Source: Saprospiraceae bacterium
GTDB lineage: Bacteria > Bacteroidota > Bacteroidia > Chitinophagales > Saprospiraceae
Assembly (NCBI GenBank): GCA_020627785.1
Contig: JAHDGF010000041.1
Span: forward strand, 1 to 46,593
Direction: 5' to 3'
Length of the DNA: 46,593 nucleotides
Positions 34,787 through 43,225 of the stretch are shown here, one piece after another. The translations under genes and the position numbers were made by a program. The notes below the pieces were generated by a model that worked only from the letters and a program-made list of their open reading frames with translations, ran no database searches and had not been told where the DNA came from. The stretch's first letter is position 1. Every line of letters starts with the position of its first letter.

Positions 34787-36273
34787 TGGGAGTAATTAAA
34801 CGACAAGGCATTAAACACACGATGGTCAATCTCTTTGGCGTAGCTATTGGATTGTTGTCAACCGTATTTGTGTATCCTAGAGCTACAGAACTTTACGGTC
34901 TTGCCCAAATCTTTATTGGGGGTTCTATTTTGTTGATGTCTTTTTTCTCTTTAGGCCTTAATGCTGTAACTATAAAGTATTTTCCAGTTTTTAAGAACGA
35001 AGATAAAAAGCATCATGGATTTCTTGGCTTCTTACTTATTGGAGTCACCTTAGGATTTGTTCTCTTTTTATTCTGCCTGCCCTTTATTCGGTGGATATTC
35101 TTAGATGTCCTTTTTGCAAATAATGAAAATAGAGAATTGCTTTCAGAGAATTTTCTGATCTTAATTCCTATCGTTTTTTTGATGCTATTCAATTTTATAT
35201 TTTTAAAATATACTTCGAATTTTCATCGGATAGTTGTACCAACCATTCTAGATCAGATTCTAATCAAGGTAAGCCTGCCTGTCCTAGTTCTTTTATATTT
35301 ATTTCAATTTATCGATTTAGATATCTTCCTATTGGGTATTGTGGCTAATTATGTTTTTGTTTTGATTGGCTTTATAATTTACATTACGAAGCTTGGGCAA
35401 TTTCATATTTCAATGGATAAAAGCTTTTTGACTAAGCCGTTGCGGAAAGAAATTTCTGAATATTCATTTTTTGGAATTTTAAATGCTTTAGGAAGTCAAT
35501 TGGCTTTTCGCATTGACACATTAATGGTTGCAGGATTAGTAAGTATTTCTTCGGGAGGGATTTATGCAATTGTGCATGTGATTATCGATGTGATCAGTAA
35601 ACCTTTAAAAGCGATCATTGCTATTGCTTCACCCATTATTTCTGAAAAGTGGATAGATAATGACGTTCAAGGAATTGAATCCATCTATCAAAAGTCATCC
35701 ATTCTTTTACTTTTGTTGGGCGTGTATATTTTTCTAGGCATTTGGTTATCCATTGATGATCTATTTTTATTGATGCCTAATTCAGAAGAAATGAGTCGAG
35801 GGAAGTATGTAGTTTTCTTTTTAGGAATTGCTAAGATGATTGACTTAGGGACAAGTGTAAATTCTCAGATCATTGCTTATTCAGAAAAGTATAAGTTTAA
35901 CTTTTATGCTTTGATGATTCTCGCTTGCGCAAATATAATTTTCAATTTAGTATTCATTCCTGAATTTCAAATGGTAGGAGCGGCCATCGCAACCTTATGT
36001 TCGATTAGTTTATTTAATCTAGCAAAAGTTATTTACCTGCGAATAAAGTTTGGACTTCAACCATTTCAATCTAAAACAATTGTGCTTGTATTACTAGCTA
36101 CGGTAACATACTTTGCTTGTTCCAAGATTCCATTGGATTTTCATCCATTTTGGAATATTATTATTAGGTCAATCGTACTGACAATTTTATATGTTGGCGG
36201 TGCATATCTTCTGAAGATTTCAAAAGACTTTAATGGCATAATGCGAGGAGGTATTAAATCGCTTAAGTTTTAA
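34786..36273 (+). CDS. Wzx-like polysaccharide flippase (MOP superfamily)
   Basis: 495 residues with about 14 hydrophobic helices. The N-terminus GIKHTMVNLFGVAIGLLSTV, and the pattern of pairs such as FRIDTLMVAGLVSISSGGIY, are typical of the oligosaccharide flippase branch of the MOP exporters. It would move an undecaprenyl- or dolichyl-like lipid-linked sugar across the inner membrane. The frame can be read from TTG 34783, but ATG 34786 is a better start, overlapping the GT2 stop by one base. No polymerase or ligase gene is in the window. Confidence 0.88.
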   Translation: MGVIKRQGIKHTMVNLFGVAIGLLSTVFVYPRATELYGLAQIFIGGSILLMSFFSLGLNAVTIKYFPVFKNEDKKHHGFLGFLLIGVTLGFVLFLFCLPFIRWIFLDVLFANNENRELLSENFLILIPIVFLMLFNFIFLKYTSNFHRIVVPTILDQILIKVSLPVLVLLYLFQFIDLDIFLLGIVANYVFVLIGFIIYITKLGQFHISMDKSFLTKPLRKEISEYSFFGILNALGSQLAFRIDTLMVAGLVSISSGGIYAIVHVIIDVISKPLKAIIAIASPIISEKWIDNDVQGIESIYQKSSILLLLLGVYIFLGIWLSIDDLFLLMPNSEEMSRGKYVVFFLGIAKMIDLGTSVNSQIIAYSEKYKFNFYALMILACANIIFNLVFIPEFQMVGAAIATLCSISLFNLAKVIYLRIKFGLQPFQSKTIVLVLLATVTYFACSKIPLDFHPFWNIIIRSIVLTILYVGGAYLLKISKDFNGIMRGGIKSLKF

Positions 36274-36274
36274 T

Positions 36275-37849
36275 TTACCTCTTAAAAAATTTAGTAGAAA
36301 GCTTATCTGTTCCATCGTCAATCCTGACAATGTACATCCCTTGTGTATAGTTGCTTACATCAACTTCTACTGAGCTTTCCCTAAATAATGAAGGAATCAC
36401 TTCCTCAGTATGAACCAATTGCCCAACTTCATTGTAAATAGATAATCTGTGGGAAGCATAAGTTTTAAATCCATATTTCAATTCAAATCGATCAGTGACA
36501 GGATTAGGATTGACGGTCATGATTTCAAGTTTGTTCTTTTGAAACGGACTACCTTCACTGCACAGAGATCTTAATCCAGACATGGAATCAAATACATTGA
36601 GCCTTCCTCCAGAAGTAGTAATACCTTCCATCGATTGAACACTTTCTGTGTTTGCTAGAATGGTTTCTTTCATTAATAATGCTGCATCGCTAGGTCTTAA
36701 TTTTGCTAGATTGGCAATACTATCGCAATCAATGGCATAAAGTAATCCGATGGAACCTGTGACATGTGGACAAGAAGCCGAAGTTCCTGTGAAATCTGCA
36801 TAATTATTATCTATACTTGTGCTTACGGTGTTAGTGCCCGGTGCTCCAAGATCTACATTAATGGGACCGAAAGCTGCATCAACATATTTGTTGTCATATC
36901 TATCAGTGTTGGTTACAGCAATTAAATAATCTGATTGACAGGTAGTAGGCATGTCTCCCTCTAAATCTACGTTGTAGGAAAGATTATCAGCCGAGCATAC
37001 AGAAACTACACCTTCTTCTCCAAGTCTATCAAACATTCCACACCAAATGGGAAAATTTTCACCAAAGACTCTAGAAATACCTGCTGAGAAATTTGTAGCA
37101 ACGACGAAAGAACCTCTTTCTCCCCAAGTTTGATTATATAATTTCCTTTGTTGTAAAACATAGTCATAGCCTTCTACAATATCGGCAGCAGTATTGGTTC
37201 CCGTAATCACCATGATTTTTATATTCCAATTTAGACCTGCTATTCCTAAATCATTATTTCCTTTAGCACCAATGATTCCTGAAACTTTAGATCCATGCGA
37301 ACCAAAAGGATGGTCATCATTTTTATTATCCACGTATAAACCATAATAGTCATCAACGTAACCATTTAAATCATTATCAATTCCATCTCCATCTATTTCT
37401 AATTCATTCACCCAGATATTGTCCGCTAAATCTTCGTGAGTGAAATCGATGAATTCTTCTAATACAGCAATAACGATTTCATTTCCTAAGCCAGTTACTC
37501 CATGATTGACTTCATTCCAAGCTTCCTCAGCACCGATGATTGGCATATTCCATTGGTCTAAATAACGTGGATCATTTGGGATTTCTCTATACTTAACTTC
37601 AAGGTTGGGAGTGGTCTGCAAAATCTGAGAATTCTTAACTAATTCTTCATCCGTGATATCATTCTTGAAATCCACCTGGTATATCGGCAAGTCACGCATG
37701 AGTTTTCTATTGTAAACTACATCAAGGTTTCGTTGCTCAAGGTATTCATTGGCTAAAGTCTCAGATTTGAACTCCAAAATCCAAGATTTTTGACCATTAA
37801 CATTAAGAGCAACAAGGAGAAGAGTAGATACTATAAGGATTCTAGTCAT
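36275..37849 (-). CDS. subtilisin-like (S8) protein with type IX secretion C-terminal domain; catalytic Asp replaced
   Basis: 524 residues. Signal peptide (to NVNGQ, about 20), an N-terminal pro-like region (about 21-100), the S8 domain (about 105-415) and a T9SS sorting domain (about 445-524; PNPVTDRFELKYG, YTQGMYIVRI, ending TKFFKR). His185 (GSHGSKVSGIIGA), Asn253 (ATNFSAG) and Ser357 (GTSASCPHVTG) are in place. The motif that should read D-S/T-G is E131-E132-F133 (IAVLEEFIDFTHEDL), so the catalytic Asp is Glu. It may be inactive or altered in activity. Exported to the surface or medium through T9SS. It lies 54 bases behind the BtuF-like gene. Confidence 0.88.
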   Translation of the reverse strand: MTRILIVSTLLLVALNVNGQKSWILEFKSETLANEYLEQRNLDVVYNRKLMRDLPIYQVDFKNDITDEELVKNSQILQTTPNLEVKYREIPNDPRYLDQWNMPIIGAEEAWNEVNHGVTGLGNEIVIAVLEEFIDFTHEDLADNIWVNELEIDGDGIDNDLNGYVDDYYGLYVDNKNDDHPFGSHGSKVSGIIGAKGNNDLGIAGLNWNIKIMVITGTNTAADIVEGYDYVLQQRKLYNQTWGERGSFVVATNFSAGISRVFGENFPIWCGMFDRLGEEGVVSVCSADNLSYNVDLEGDMPTTCQSDYLIAVTNTDRYDNKYVDAAFGPINVDLGAPGTNTVSTSIDNNYADFTGTSASCPHVTGSIGLLYAIDCDSIANLAKLRPSDAALLMKETILANTESVQSMEGITTSGGRLNVFDSMSGLRSLCSEGSPFQKNKLEIMTVNPNPVTDRFELKYGFKTYASHRLSIYNEVGQLVHTEEVIPSLFRESSVEVDVSNYTQGMYIVRIDDGTDKLSTKFFKR

Positions 37850-37903
37850 GATTACTTATTCAATTAATTCCAAGTTATGGAGAAATCTTGTATTAAAACA
37901 TGC

Positions 37904-38680
37904 TCACCTTAATATTTGTTGTCGGAATGTCTTCATATAATTGATGGCAGGTAATAATCTTGATCCATACCAAGAACAATAGCTTCCATCTATCAAATAT
38001 GTAGGTATTCCAGTCATATTCTGTATGTTTTCTGCATGAGAAATATTGAAAGGAAAGGGTTCTGATGAAAGGAATATGAAATCGGGCTTCAACTCAACAA
38101 GCTTTTTAAGGGTTATTTCTGGATATCTGGTGGCTTCAGGCAGACAGTTTAAAAATCCAAACTCTTTCAGAAAGTTGTTTATATAGGTATCGTTCCCTAC
38201 GGTCATATATGGCTTCTGCCAAATTAAATAGCATACGGTAAATGTATTCAAACTTTTTTCTCGATGTAAATTTTTGATTTTTTTTACTAATTCAATAGAC
38301 TCAGATTCGCGCCCAACAATCTCTCCGATCTGTTGAATCATTTGTAGTGCATCAGATATTGTTTGGATATTTGTTGTAAAGGTGTTTACTGATTGCTGAA
38401 GAATTTCGACTTGTTCCTTTACGTTTTCTTCTTTATTTGCAATGACGAGATCAGGTTTTAAATCTAGAACAATATCAGTATGAACATTTTTTGTCCCTCC
38501 GATAATCTTTGATTTGGGAAATCCATTTTTAGGATATATGCAGAATTTTGTTCTACCAACTACTTGATCATATAAGCCTAAATCATGTAATAATTCCGTC
38601 AGAGAAGGTACCAAAGAGACAATGCGAGTAGATGGCTTGTCTAGTTTTATTTTATGACCGATGTGATCTGTAACAATCAT
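37904..38680 (-). CDS. BtuF-like helical-backbone metal receptor protein
   Basis: 258 residues of the cobalamin/iron-siderophore periplasmic binding fold: IVSLVPSLTELLHDLGLYDQ, VVGRTKFCIYP, IIGGTKNVHTDIVLDLKPDL, a long linking helix, and KLVELKPDFIFLSSEPFPF. It lacks an N-terminal signal peptide (begins MIVTDHIGHKIKLDKP), which is odd for a substrate-binding protein. It overlaps the beta-propeller gene upstream by four bases. No BtuC/BtuD permease genes are in the window. A cytoplasmic or otherwise exported metal/cofactor-binding role is possible. Confidence 0.82.
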   Translation of the reverse strand: MIVTDHIGHKIKLDKPSTRIVSLVPSLTELLHDLGLYDQVVGRTKFCIYPKNGFPKSKIIGGTKNVHTDIVLDLKPDLVIANKEENVKEQVEILQQSVNTFTTNIQTISDALQMIQQIGEIVGRESESIELVKKIKNLHREKSLNTFTVCYLIWQKPYMTVGNDTYINNFLKEFGFLNCLPEATRYPEITLKKLVELKPDFIFLSSEPFPFNISHAENIQNMTGIPTYLIDGSYCSWYGSRLLPAINYMKTFRQQILR

Positions 38681-39561
38681 TGATTGTCAACAAGAACCAA
38701 TTTATTTTTACGCACGGCTATGCGGGTAATGTTGCCAATACCATAATCCGAGAGGTCAATCATATCCTTCCACTGATCTCTACTTTTTGGTGAATTATAA
38801 TATAGCTTCGAGCCTTTTCCAGCGATTAAGGTTCCATCTTTCATTAGCTCGAAATCTTCTACACCTTTCATAGTCTCACAAATGGTAATAATTTTTAAAG
38901 TCTCTGGATTCAGTGTTTTTACAAACCAAGAGTCCACAGCTTTATGGATAAAATAAAGTTGTCCTTTATCATCATATTTTAAGGTGCGACCAATATTGCT
39001 TATGATTTTATTTACATAATTATCAAAAGCATTACCTATTGCTAATATGTGTTCGCCGTTTTCTTCAACTAAGAATAGTGCTATTTCTTCATCACTAATC
39101 CATTCATGATATCCAACATTGCCAACTTCCGGAAATAACATTTTAGGAGTTCCTTTCATTGATTTTGGATACAAGACAAGATTCTGAGTTACACCATCTT
39201 CTGCCACACGTACTGTTGAGAAAAAATTCTTGTTGGCTGAAGTAGGAGAGTACTCGCTTTCTATGGTATTAGTTATTCTTGTTAATTTTTTTTCAAATAA
39301 ATCTAAGCTTACTACTTCTGTGGATCCATTAGAACTAGAATTAGTTGTACAGTATAAAGTAAAGTCTGATAAAAAGCTCGGCTGATTGTTGTAGCCATCC
39401 GAATTGAAAGCACTTAGGAATTTTGGATAACGAATATTGTAGCCGGCATCTGAAGAAGTTATGGTAAACATATACAAGTTGCACTTAGGTAAATCTTGAC
39501 TAGTCAAGCTGAAACTTGAACAAAGTAAAACCAAGTAGATGAAGGCTAATTTTATTCTCAT
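38677..39561 (-). CDS. secreted protein, possible TolB-like beta-propeller
   Basis: 294 residues, not confidently recognised. Signal peptide (IYLVLLCSSFSLTSQ, cleavage near residue 21). The mature part has repeated blade-like pieces with S-D-x-T pattern (YNNQPSFLSDFTLYCTTNS, EYSPTSANKNFFSTVRV, DEEIALFLVEENGEHILAIG), similar to PD40/TolB propellers. It is 5 bases behind lepB and overlaps the BtuF-like gene by four bases, so the three are made together. A periplasmic scaffold or binding role is guesswork. Confidence 0.65.
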   Translation of the reverse strand: MRIKLAFIYLVLLCSSFSLTSQDLPKCNLYMFTITSSDAGYNIRYPKFLSAFNSDGYNNQPSFLSDFTLYCTTNSSSNGSTEVVSLDLFEKKLTRITNTIESEYSPTSANKNFFSTVRVAEDGVTQNLVLYPKSMKGTPKMLFPEVGNVGYHEWISDEEIALFLVEENGEHILAIGNAFDNYVNKIISNIGRTLKYDDKGQLYFIHKAVDSWFVKTLNPETLKIITICETMKGVEDFELMKDGTLIAGKGSKLYYNSPKSRDQWKDMIDLSDYGIGNITRIAVRKNKLVLVDNQ

Positions 39562-39566
39562 AATTC

Positions 39567-41162
39567 CTAATTCATGTCATTTGCTGATTTAAAGATACGA
39601 TCCCAGTTTATACCACCTTGATCTTTTGAGAACCAGATGAAAAGTGGTTTGCCTACAATGTGATCGTGAGGAACAAAGCCCCAGGCTCTGCTGTCTTCAC
39701 TGTTGTGTCTGTTGTCACCCATGGCCCAGAAGTAATCTTGTTTAAAGGTATACTCTGAAGCAGGTTCTCCATTGATGGTAACCTTTCCTGCTTTGGTGCT
39801 CATCGTATTTAGTTCGTATTTTTCGATGCACTGACGGTATAATGCAATATTCTCTTTGGTCAGTTGAATGGTTTCTCCTTTTTTTGGAATCCAAATCGGT
39901 CCAAAATCATCTACTGTCCAATCCCTAAACAAAGTGGGACTATGTGGATATAATTTTCCAGGTTCAGCTTTACTTACCTTCTTTTGAATACTTATAGATG
40001 CACCCAAAGATTTAACTTTTTCAACCTGTGCAGCATCGAGAAACATTCCATAAACATTGTTTCCATAGTCTATGATGTCTTCAGAATCAATTCCCCATTC
40101 ATCTAGTTTTTTAAAGTTGATATTTCCTTGAGGAATTAAAGCCTGATAGAAAAATTGAAGGTGTTCTGGGTTATTCCCAGGTTGACCATTAATGTGGATT
40201 TGTCCTCCTATGATTTGTAAGGAATCTCCAGGAACCGCAACACATCTCTTGATATAGTGATCTTTTTTATCAATGGGTCTTGTGATTATATCTTTATTTT
40301 TTCGCTTCTTTCTTAATTCAGCATCTGTCCTTTCAAAAGCCGCAGCATCTCGATTCACCTGATTGACCGTATATGGTCTTTTCTTAGTCACAAATACACT
40401 GTCTCCAACTGGCCAATTAAAAACAATAGGATCATTTCTATCAATTGATTCAATCGCTGGTAGTCTATAATATGGAAGTGATGGCTTTTTTAAGTAAGAT
40501 TCCGCATCGATGAAAGGCATTCTATTGTGCAAAAGCGGGAACATTGCCACAGTCATCGGAGTACGAATTCCATAATGGGCCTTTGATACAAAAAGATAAT
40601 CTCCTACATTCAATGAACCTTCCATAGAAGGTGTAGGAATAACATAAGCTTCTATTAAAAACATTCGGATGAATGCTGCTGCAAATACAGCAAATACAAT
40701 AGACTCTATCCATTCTCTTCCTTGAGATTTTTTATACGGATTATTTTCTACGAGCTTTTTGTATTTACGATCATTTCCTGCACTTTTTGCTTCAGCAAGT
40801 TCTTTAGCATAAGCTAATTCCTGAGTCACTGAAGGCCCCCCGTAAGCTGCCTTGTCATCCTTTGCAAGTTTGAAAAATGCAATGGGAGCATAAATTACAG
40901 CTAGGGCGCTGTCTCCAAATTTATACTTGCCAAATGATCGAACCATTTCGACACACATGCCCGCAAAAACAAAAAAGTTAATAATAGGTAAAAGTAGTAG
41001 CGCGGCATGCCAAGTAGGTCTGCCTACTGCTTTCGTCCATTCAATAAAATTAACTCCTGGAATTAATCCTTTGGTCGCCTCAATGCCCAATTTTGGGAAC
41101 AAAAAATACAGGCTGATGCTTAGGAGTATGTAGCTTACAATAAAAAATATTAGAACTGTCAC
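39567..41162 (-). CDS. lepB: signal peptidase I
   Basis: Inner-membrane protease that cleaves Sec/Tat signal peptides; 531 residues, long for LepB but common in Bacteroidota. Two or three N-terminal helices with an extra domain (about 1-150) precede the classic core: nucleophile Ser179 in PTPSMEGSL, general base Lys305 in YIKRCVAVPGD, and the box GDNRHNSEDSRAWGFVP near the end (about 484-500). A long insert with basic residues lies between boxes. The start is GTG 41162. A -7 promoter element (TATATTTG) lies 20 bases before it. The propeller and BtuF-like genes follow. Confidence 0.94.
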   Translation of the reverse strand: MTVLIFFIVSYILLSISLYFLFPKLGIEATKGLIPGVNFIEWTKAVGRPTWHAALLLLPIINFFVFAGMCVEMVRSFGKYKFGDSALAVIYAPIAFFKLAKDDKAAYGGPSVTQELAYAKELAEAKSAGNDRKYKKLVENNPYKKSQGREWIESIVFAVFAAAFIRMFLIEAYVIPTPSMEGSLNVGDYLFVSKAHYGIRTPMTVAMFPLLHNRMPFIDAESYLKKPSLPYYRLPAIESIDRNDPIVFNWPVGDSVFVTKKRPYTVNQVNRDAAAFERTDAELRKKRKNKDIITRPIDKKDHYIKRCVAVPGDSLQIIGGQIHINGQPGNNPEHLQFFYQALIPQGNINFKKLDEWGIDSEDIIDYGNNVYGMFLDAAQVEKVKSLGASISIQKKVSKAEPGKLYPHSPTLFRDWTVDDFGPIWIPKKGETIQLTKENIALYRQCIEKYELNTMSTKAGKVTINGEPASEYTFKQDYFWAMGDNRHNSEDSRAWGFVPHDHIVGKPLFIWFSKDQGGINWDRIFKSANDMN

Positions 41163-41182
41163 TCTTTTCTAGTTAGTTGCCA

Positions 41183-41190
41183 CAAATATA
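41183..41190 (-). promoter_or_regulatory. candidate -7 promoter element for lepB
   Basis: TATATTTG on the minus strand matches TAnnTTTG exactly and ends 20 bases before the GTG start at 41162. No clear TTG at -33 is seen at the right distance, so the assignment is tentative. Confidence 0.4.
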
Positions 41191-41282
41191 GTTCTTTGAC
41201 CTATTTCTTATTGTTATTTCTGATAATTGCTGAGTTTTCATCTACCAAGTAGAATTTTGGCTCTATTTCGGGAAGGATCGGG

Positions 41283-41951
41283 CTAAATTTGGTGCTTTAG
41301 TAGCTTAATTACTGCATTATTAAGATTATTAATGGCCAATTCAAGATTCCATTTGTCCTTGTTCCTTGGCTCCACTTGATTGGAAATGCTTCTAAGTTGC
41401 AAGGCTGGGATATTCATCACCTTGGCAGCATACATGAATGCGGCACCTTCCATACTTTCGATTTGAGGATCGTATTTAGCCTTAATGGCTTTTATGGAAT
41501 CTCCAGTTCCGTGTACCTTATTTACTGTGATTCCTCTTGCATTTTCTAGTTGGGTCTGATCTTCAATCTTTATCCATCCATTTTCAAATGGAAACTGCCC
41601 ATTTTCTATTAATTCCAATTCAAATAAGTCGGTCATACTTCCATCCGCTTCCTCTACACCTAAGTCAGCAAATCGGTCTTCTACCACCTCTACAACCTTC
41701 CCCAACTCCCAACTGGGAACGAAGCTACCTGCTACTCCTGCATTTACCATCAGCGTGGCAGTCTCGATATCTTTTATTCTGCTTATCGCAAATGCAGTCA
41801 TCATTGAACCGACTCCAGTCACCACTGGAAAAACGGATACTCCATTTTTTTCATATTCGAAAAAAGACCGCTTATTAAAATTTGAATCAAGAAATTGGAT
41901 GGTCGGAATTATTTCAAATTGCGTGGCCGCAATTAGATAAATTTTGGTCAT
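41283..41951 (-). CDS. mqnB: futalosine hydrolase
   Basis: 222-residue nucleosidase of the MTA/SAH nucleosidase (PNP) fold that releases hypoxanthine from futalosine in menaquinone synthesis. The N-terminal strand with the key Glu is YLIAATQFEIIPTIQFL; the GVGSMMTAFAISRI and VNAGVAGSF motifs follow; QIESMEGAAFMYAAKVM carries the ribose/catalytic EGAA box, and LRSISNQVEPRNKDKW the SN-x4-R pattern. Pairing with mqnE at 6342-7523 supports the futalosine assignment over MTA/SAH nucleosidase. Its start overlaps the stop of the PorV/PorQ-like gene by four bases. Confidence 0.9.
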   Translation of the reverse strand: MTKIYLIAATQFEIIPTIQFLDSNFNKRSFFEYEKNGVSVFPVVTGVGSMMTAFAISRIKDIETATLMVNAGVAGSFVPSWELGKVVEVVEDRFADLGVEEADGSMTDLFELELIENGQFPFENGWIKIEDQTQLENARGITVNKVHGTGDSIKAIKAKYDPQIESMEGAAFMYAAKVMNIPALQLRSISNQVEPRNKDKWNLELAINNLNNAVIKLLKHQI

Positions 41952-42760
41952 CGATTCCCTTTTATCGTGAGTGATGGCGAACTACCCAGTACAGAATGGA
42001 AGCTATAAGATCCATCAAAATGTAAAGCCTTTGAAAAGTGATAACTCAATCCCACGGAATATAGGGTAGGATTAGAGCTCGCTCCGAACCTTAGATTAAT
42101 ATTTTCTTGCAATAAGTATTCAAAACCACCGCGCACAGATAAGGGATTCTGCTGCCATTTATCTACTTCGAATAGTACACGAAGTTTGTCAGAAGGAACA
42201 TAAGAAGCCCCAAATCTAATCCTTGTATTTACATCATTGTCTTCATCTGTTAAGGCTATCTTTACAGGAGAAAAAATATGTGAACCGATTTTAAATTTTT
42301 CTCCTATTGAGGCTATAAAACCTAATTCAGCCGTGAATGCTGACGTTGATCCGAAATTTACAATATTTGTATTTAACCAATCAAATTGTACACCAAGGCT
42401 AAGTGCTTCGACCAATTTACGGGCATAGGCTACACCGATTTTTTGCTCCGTGTATTCTTCCAAACCTAAGTTTGACACACTCAATCCGAATACTCCTTTG
42501 CCATTTGTTGGGATCGTAATTCCAGCGCCAAAGGTAGTAAGTCCTGGAGTGAGAAATCTTAGTTCTGAAGCTACAATGAATGAAATATTTTCATTGGAAG
42601 TAATCCCTGCTTGATTGTTAAATAAGCCATCTACACCTTCTAATAAAGTACCATGTCCAGCCATCCCTGTGGCTGTCGCTCCCTGAATGGCATTGAAATG
42701 CAATTGGGAATAAACCAGATGACTGAAAGAAACCAACACGACAATGAGAAGATTTTTCAT
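41948..42760 (-). CDS. PorV/PorQ-like outer-membrane beta-barrel protein
   Basis: 270 residues. Signal peptide (NLLIVVLVSFSHLVYSQ) followed by a barrel-type pattern of alternating hydrophobic strands. The N-terminus AIQGATATGMAGHGTLLEGV and GLFNNQAGI resembles the PorV/PorQ (T9SS) and FadL-related branch, where a small-residue hatch comes first. The last strand ends SSPSLTIKGNR. Coupled to mqnB by a four-base overlap. It may be a T9SS accessory or an independent porin; the subtilase with a T9SS signal lies on the same strand downstream. Confidence 0.7.
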   Translation of the reverse strand: MKNLLIVVLVSFSHLVYSQLHFNAIQGATATGMAGHGTLLEGVDGLFNNQAGITSNENISFIVASELRFLTPGLTTFGAGITIPTNGKGVFGLSVSNLGLEEYTEQKIGVAYARKLVEALSLGVQFDWLNTNIVNFGSTSAFTAELGFIASIGEKFKIGSHIFSPVKIALTDEDNDVNTRIRFGASYVPSDKLRVLFEVDKWQQNPLSVRGGFEYLLQENINLRFGASSNPTLYSVGLSYHFSKALHFDGSYSFHSVLGSSPSLTIKGNR

Positions 42761-43225
42761 GACCCTAAAATACTATTTAATAAGAATCATTTAGTTTTTT
42801 TAGCTGTTCTTATGTCTAATTTCAAATATATTTTATTGAAGTGTGGCTTTACCTTTTTTGGATAGATCCCAAAGTATTCCACTCCCCCTGATGAATGAAT
42901 TCCTATTCTTAAACAGAACCCTAATTTAAATTTTGGTGTCAAAATTTGGAGCAGATAATAATCTCCTAAAATCGACCAAAACTCGTCTCTATTGAAGCTT
43001 GAAAAATTACGATTAAATCCTTTTCTCGAGAGTGATTAAGTAATAGTCAGAAAAAAGAACTTTGACTAAATGCAAGAATTTTGCAGTCTAAGAGTTTTAC
43101 TAATAATTTCATTGAGCACCAAATATGATTCACTATATTATGTTTAGAAATAAGCATAAACGCTCAATCATAATTGCAAATCAAAAAAATAACGAAGTAA
43201 TCTAATAGGACTTAATAAAAGAATA
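42761..43225. other. 465-base stretch without a recognised gene
   Basis: Between the divergent PorV/PorQ-like and alpha/beta hydrolase genes. I see no RNA gene, clear terminator or promoter. The only open stretch is the start-less minus-strand frame listed separately at 42787-43035; the remainder (43036-43225) is AT-rich with stops in all frames at short intervals. Confidence 0.5.
42787..43035 (-). pseudogene. possible decayed gene remnant (open frame without a start codon)
   Basis: A minus-strand frame stays open for about 82 codons, from just after TAA 43038-43036 to TGA 42789-42787. It has no ATG, GTG or TTG placed to serve as a convincing start, but reads like coding sequence in part (NRDEFWSILGDYYLLQ, GGVEYFGIYPKKVKPHF). 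It may be the 3' end of a lost gene. In AT-rich DNA a run this long can occur by chance, so the call is weak. Confidence 0.22.

Noticed and set aside
42653-42865. 70-codon plus-strand frame over the start of the PorV/PorQ-like gene
   Set aside because: Mostly antisense to a gene with a signal peptide; no recognisable motif.
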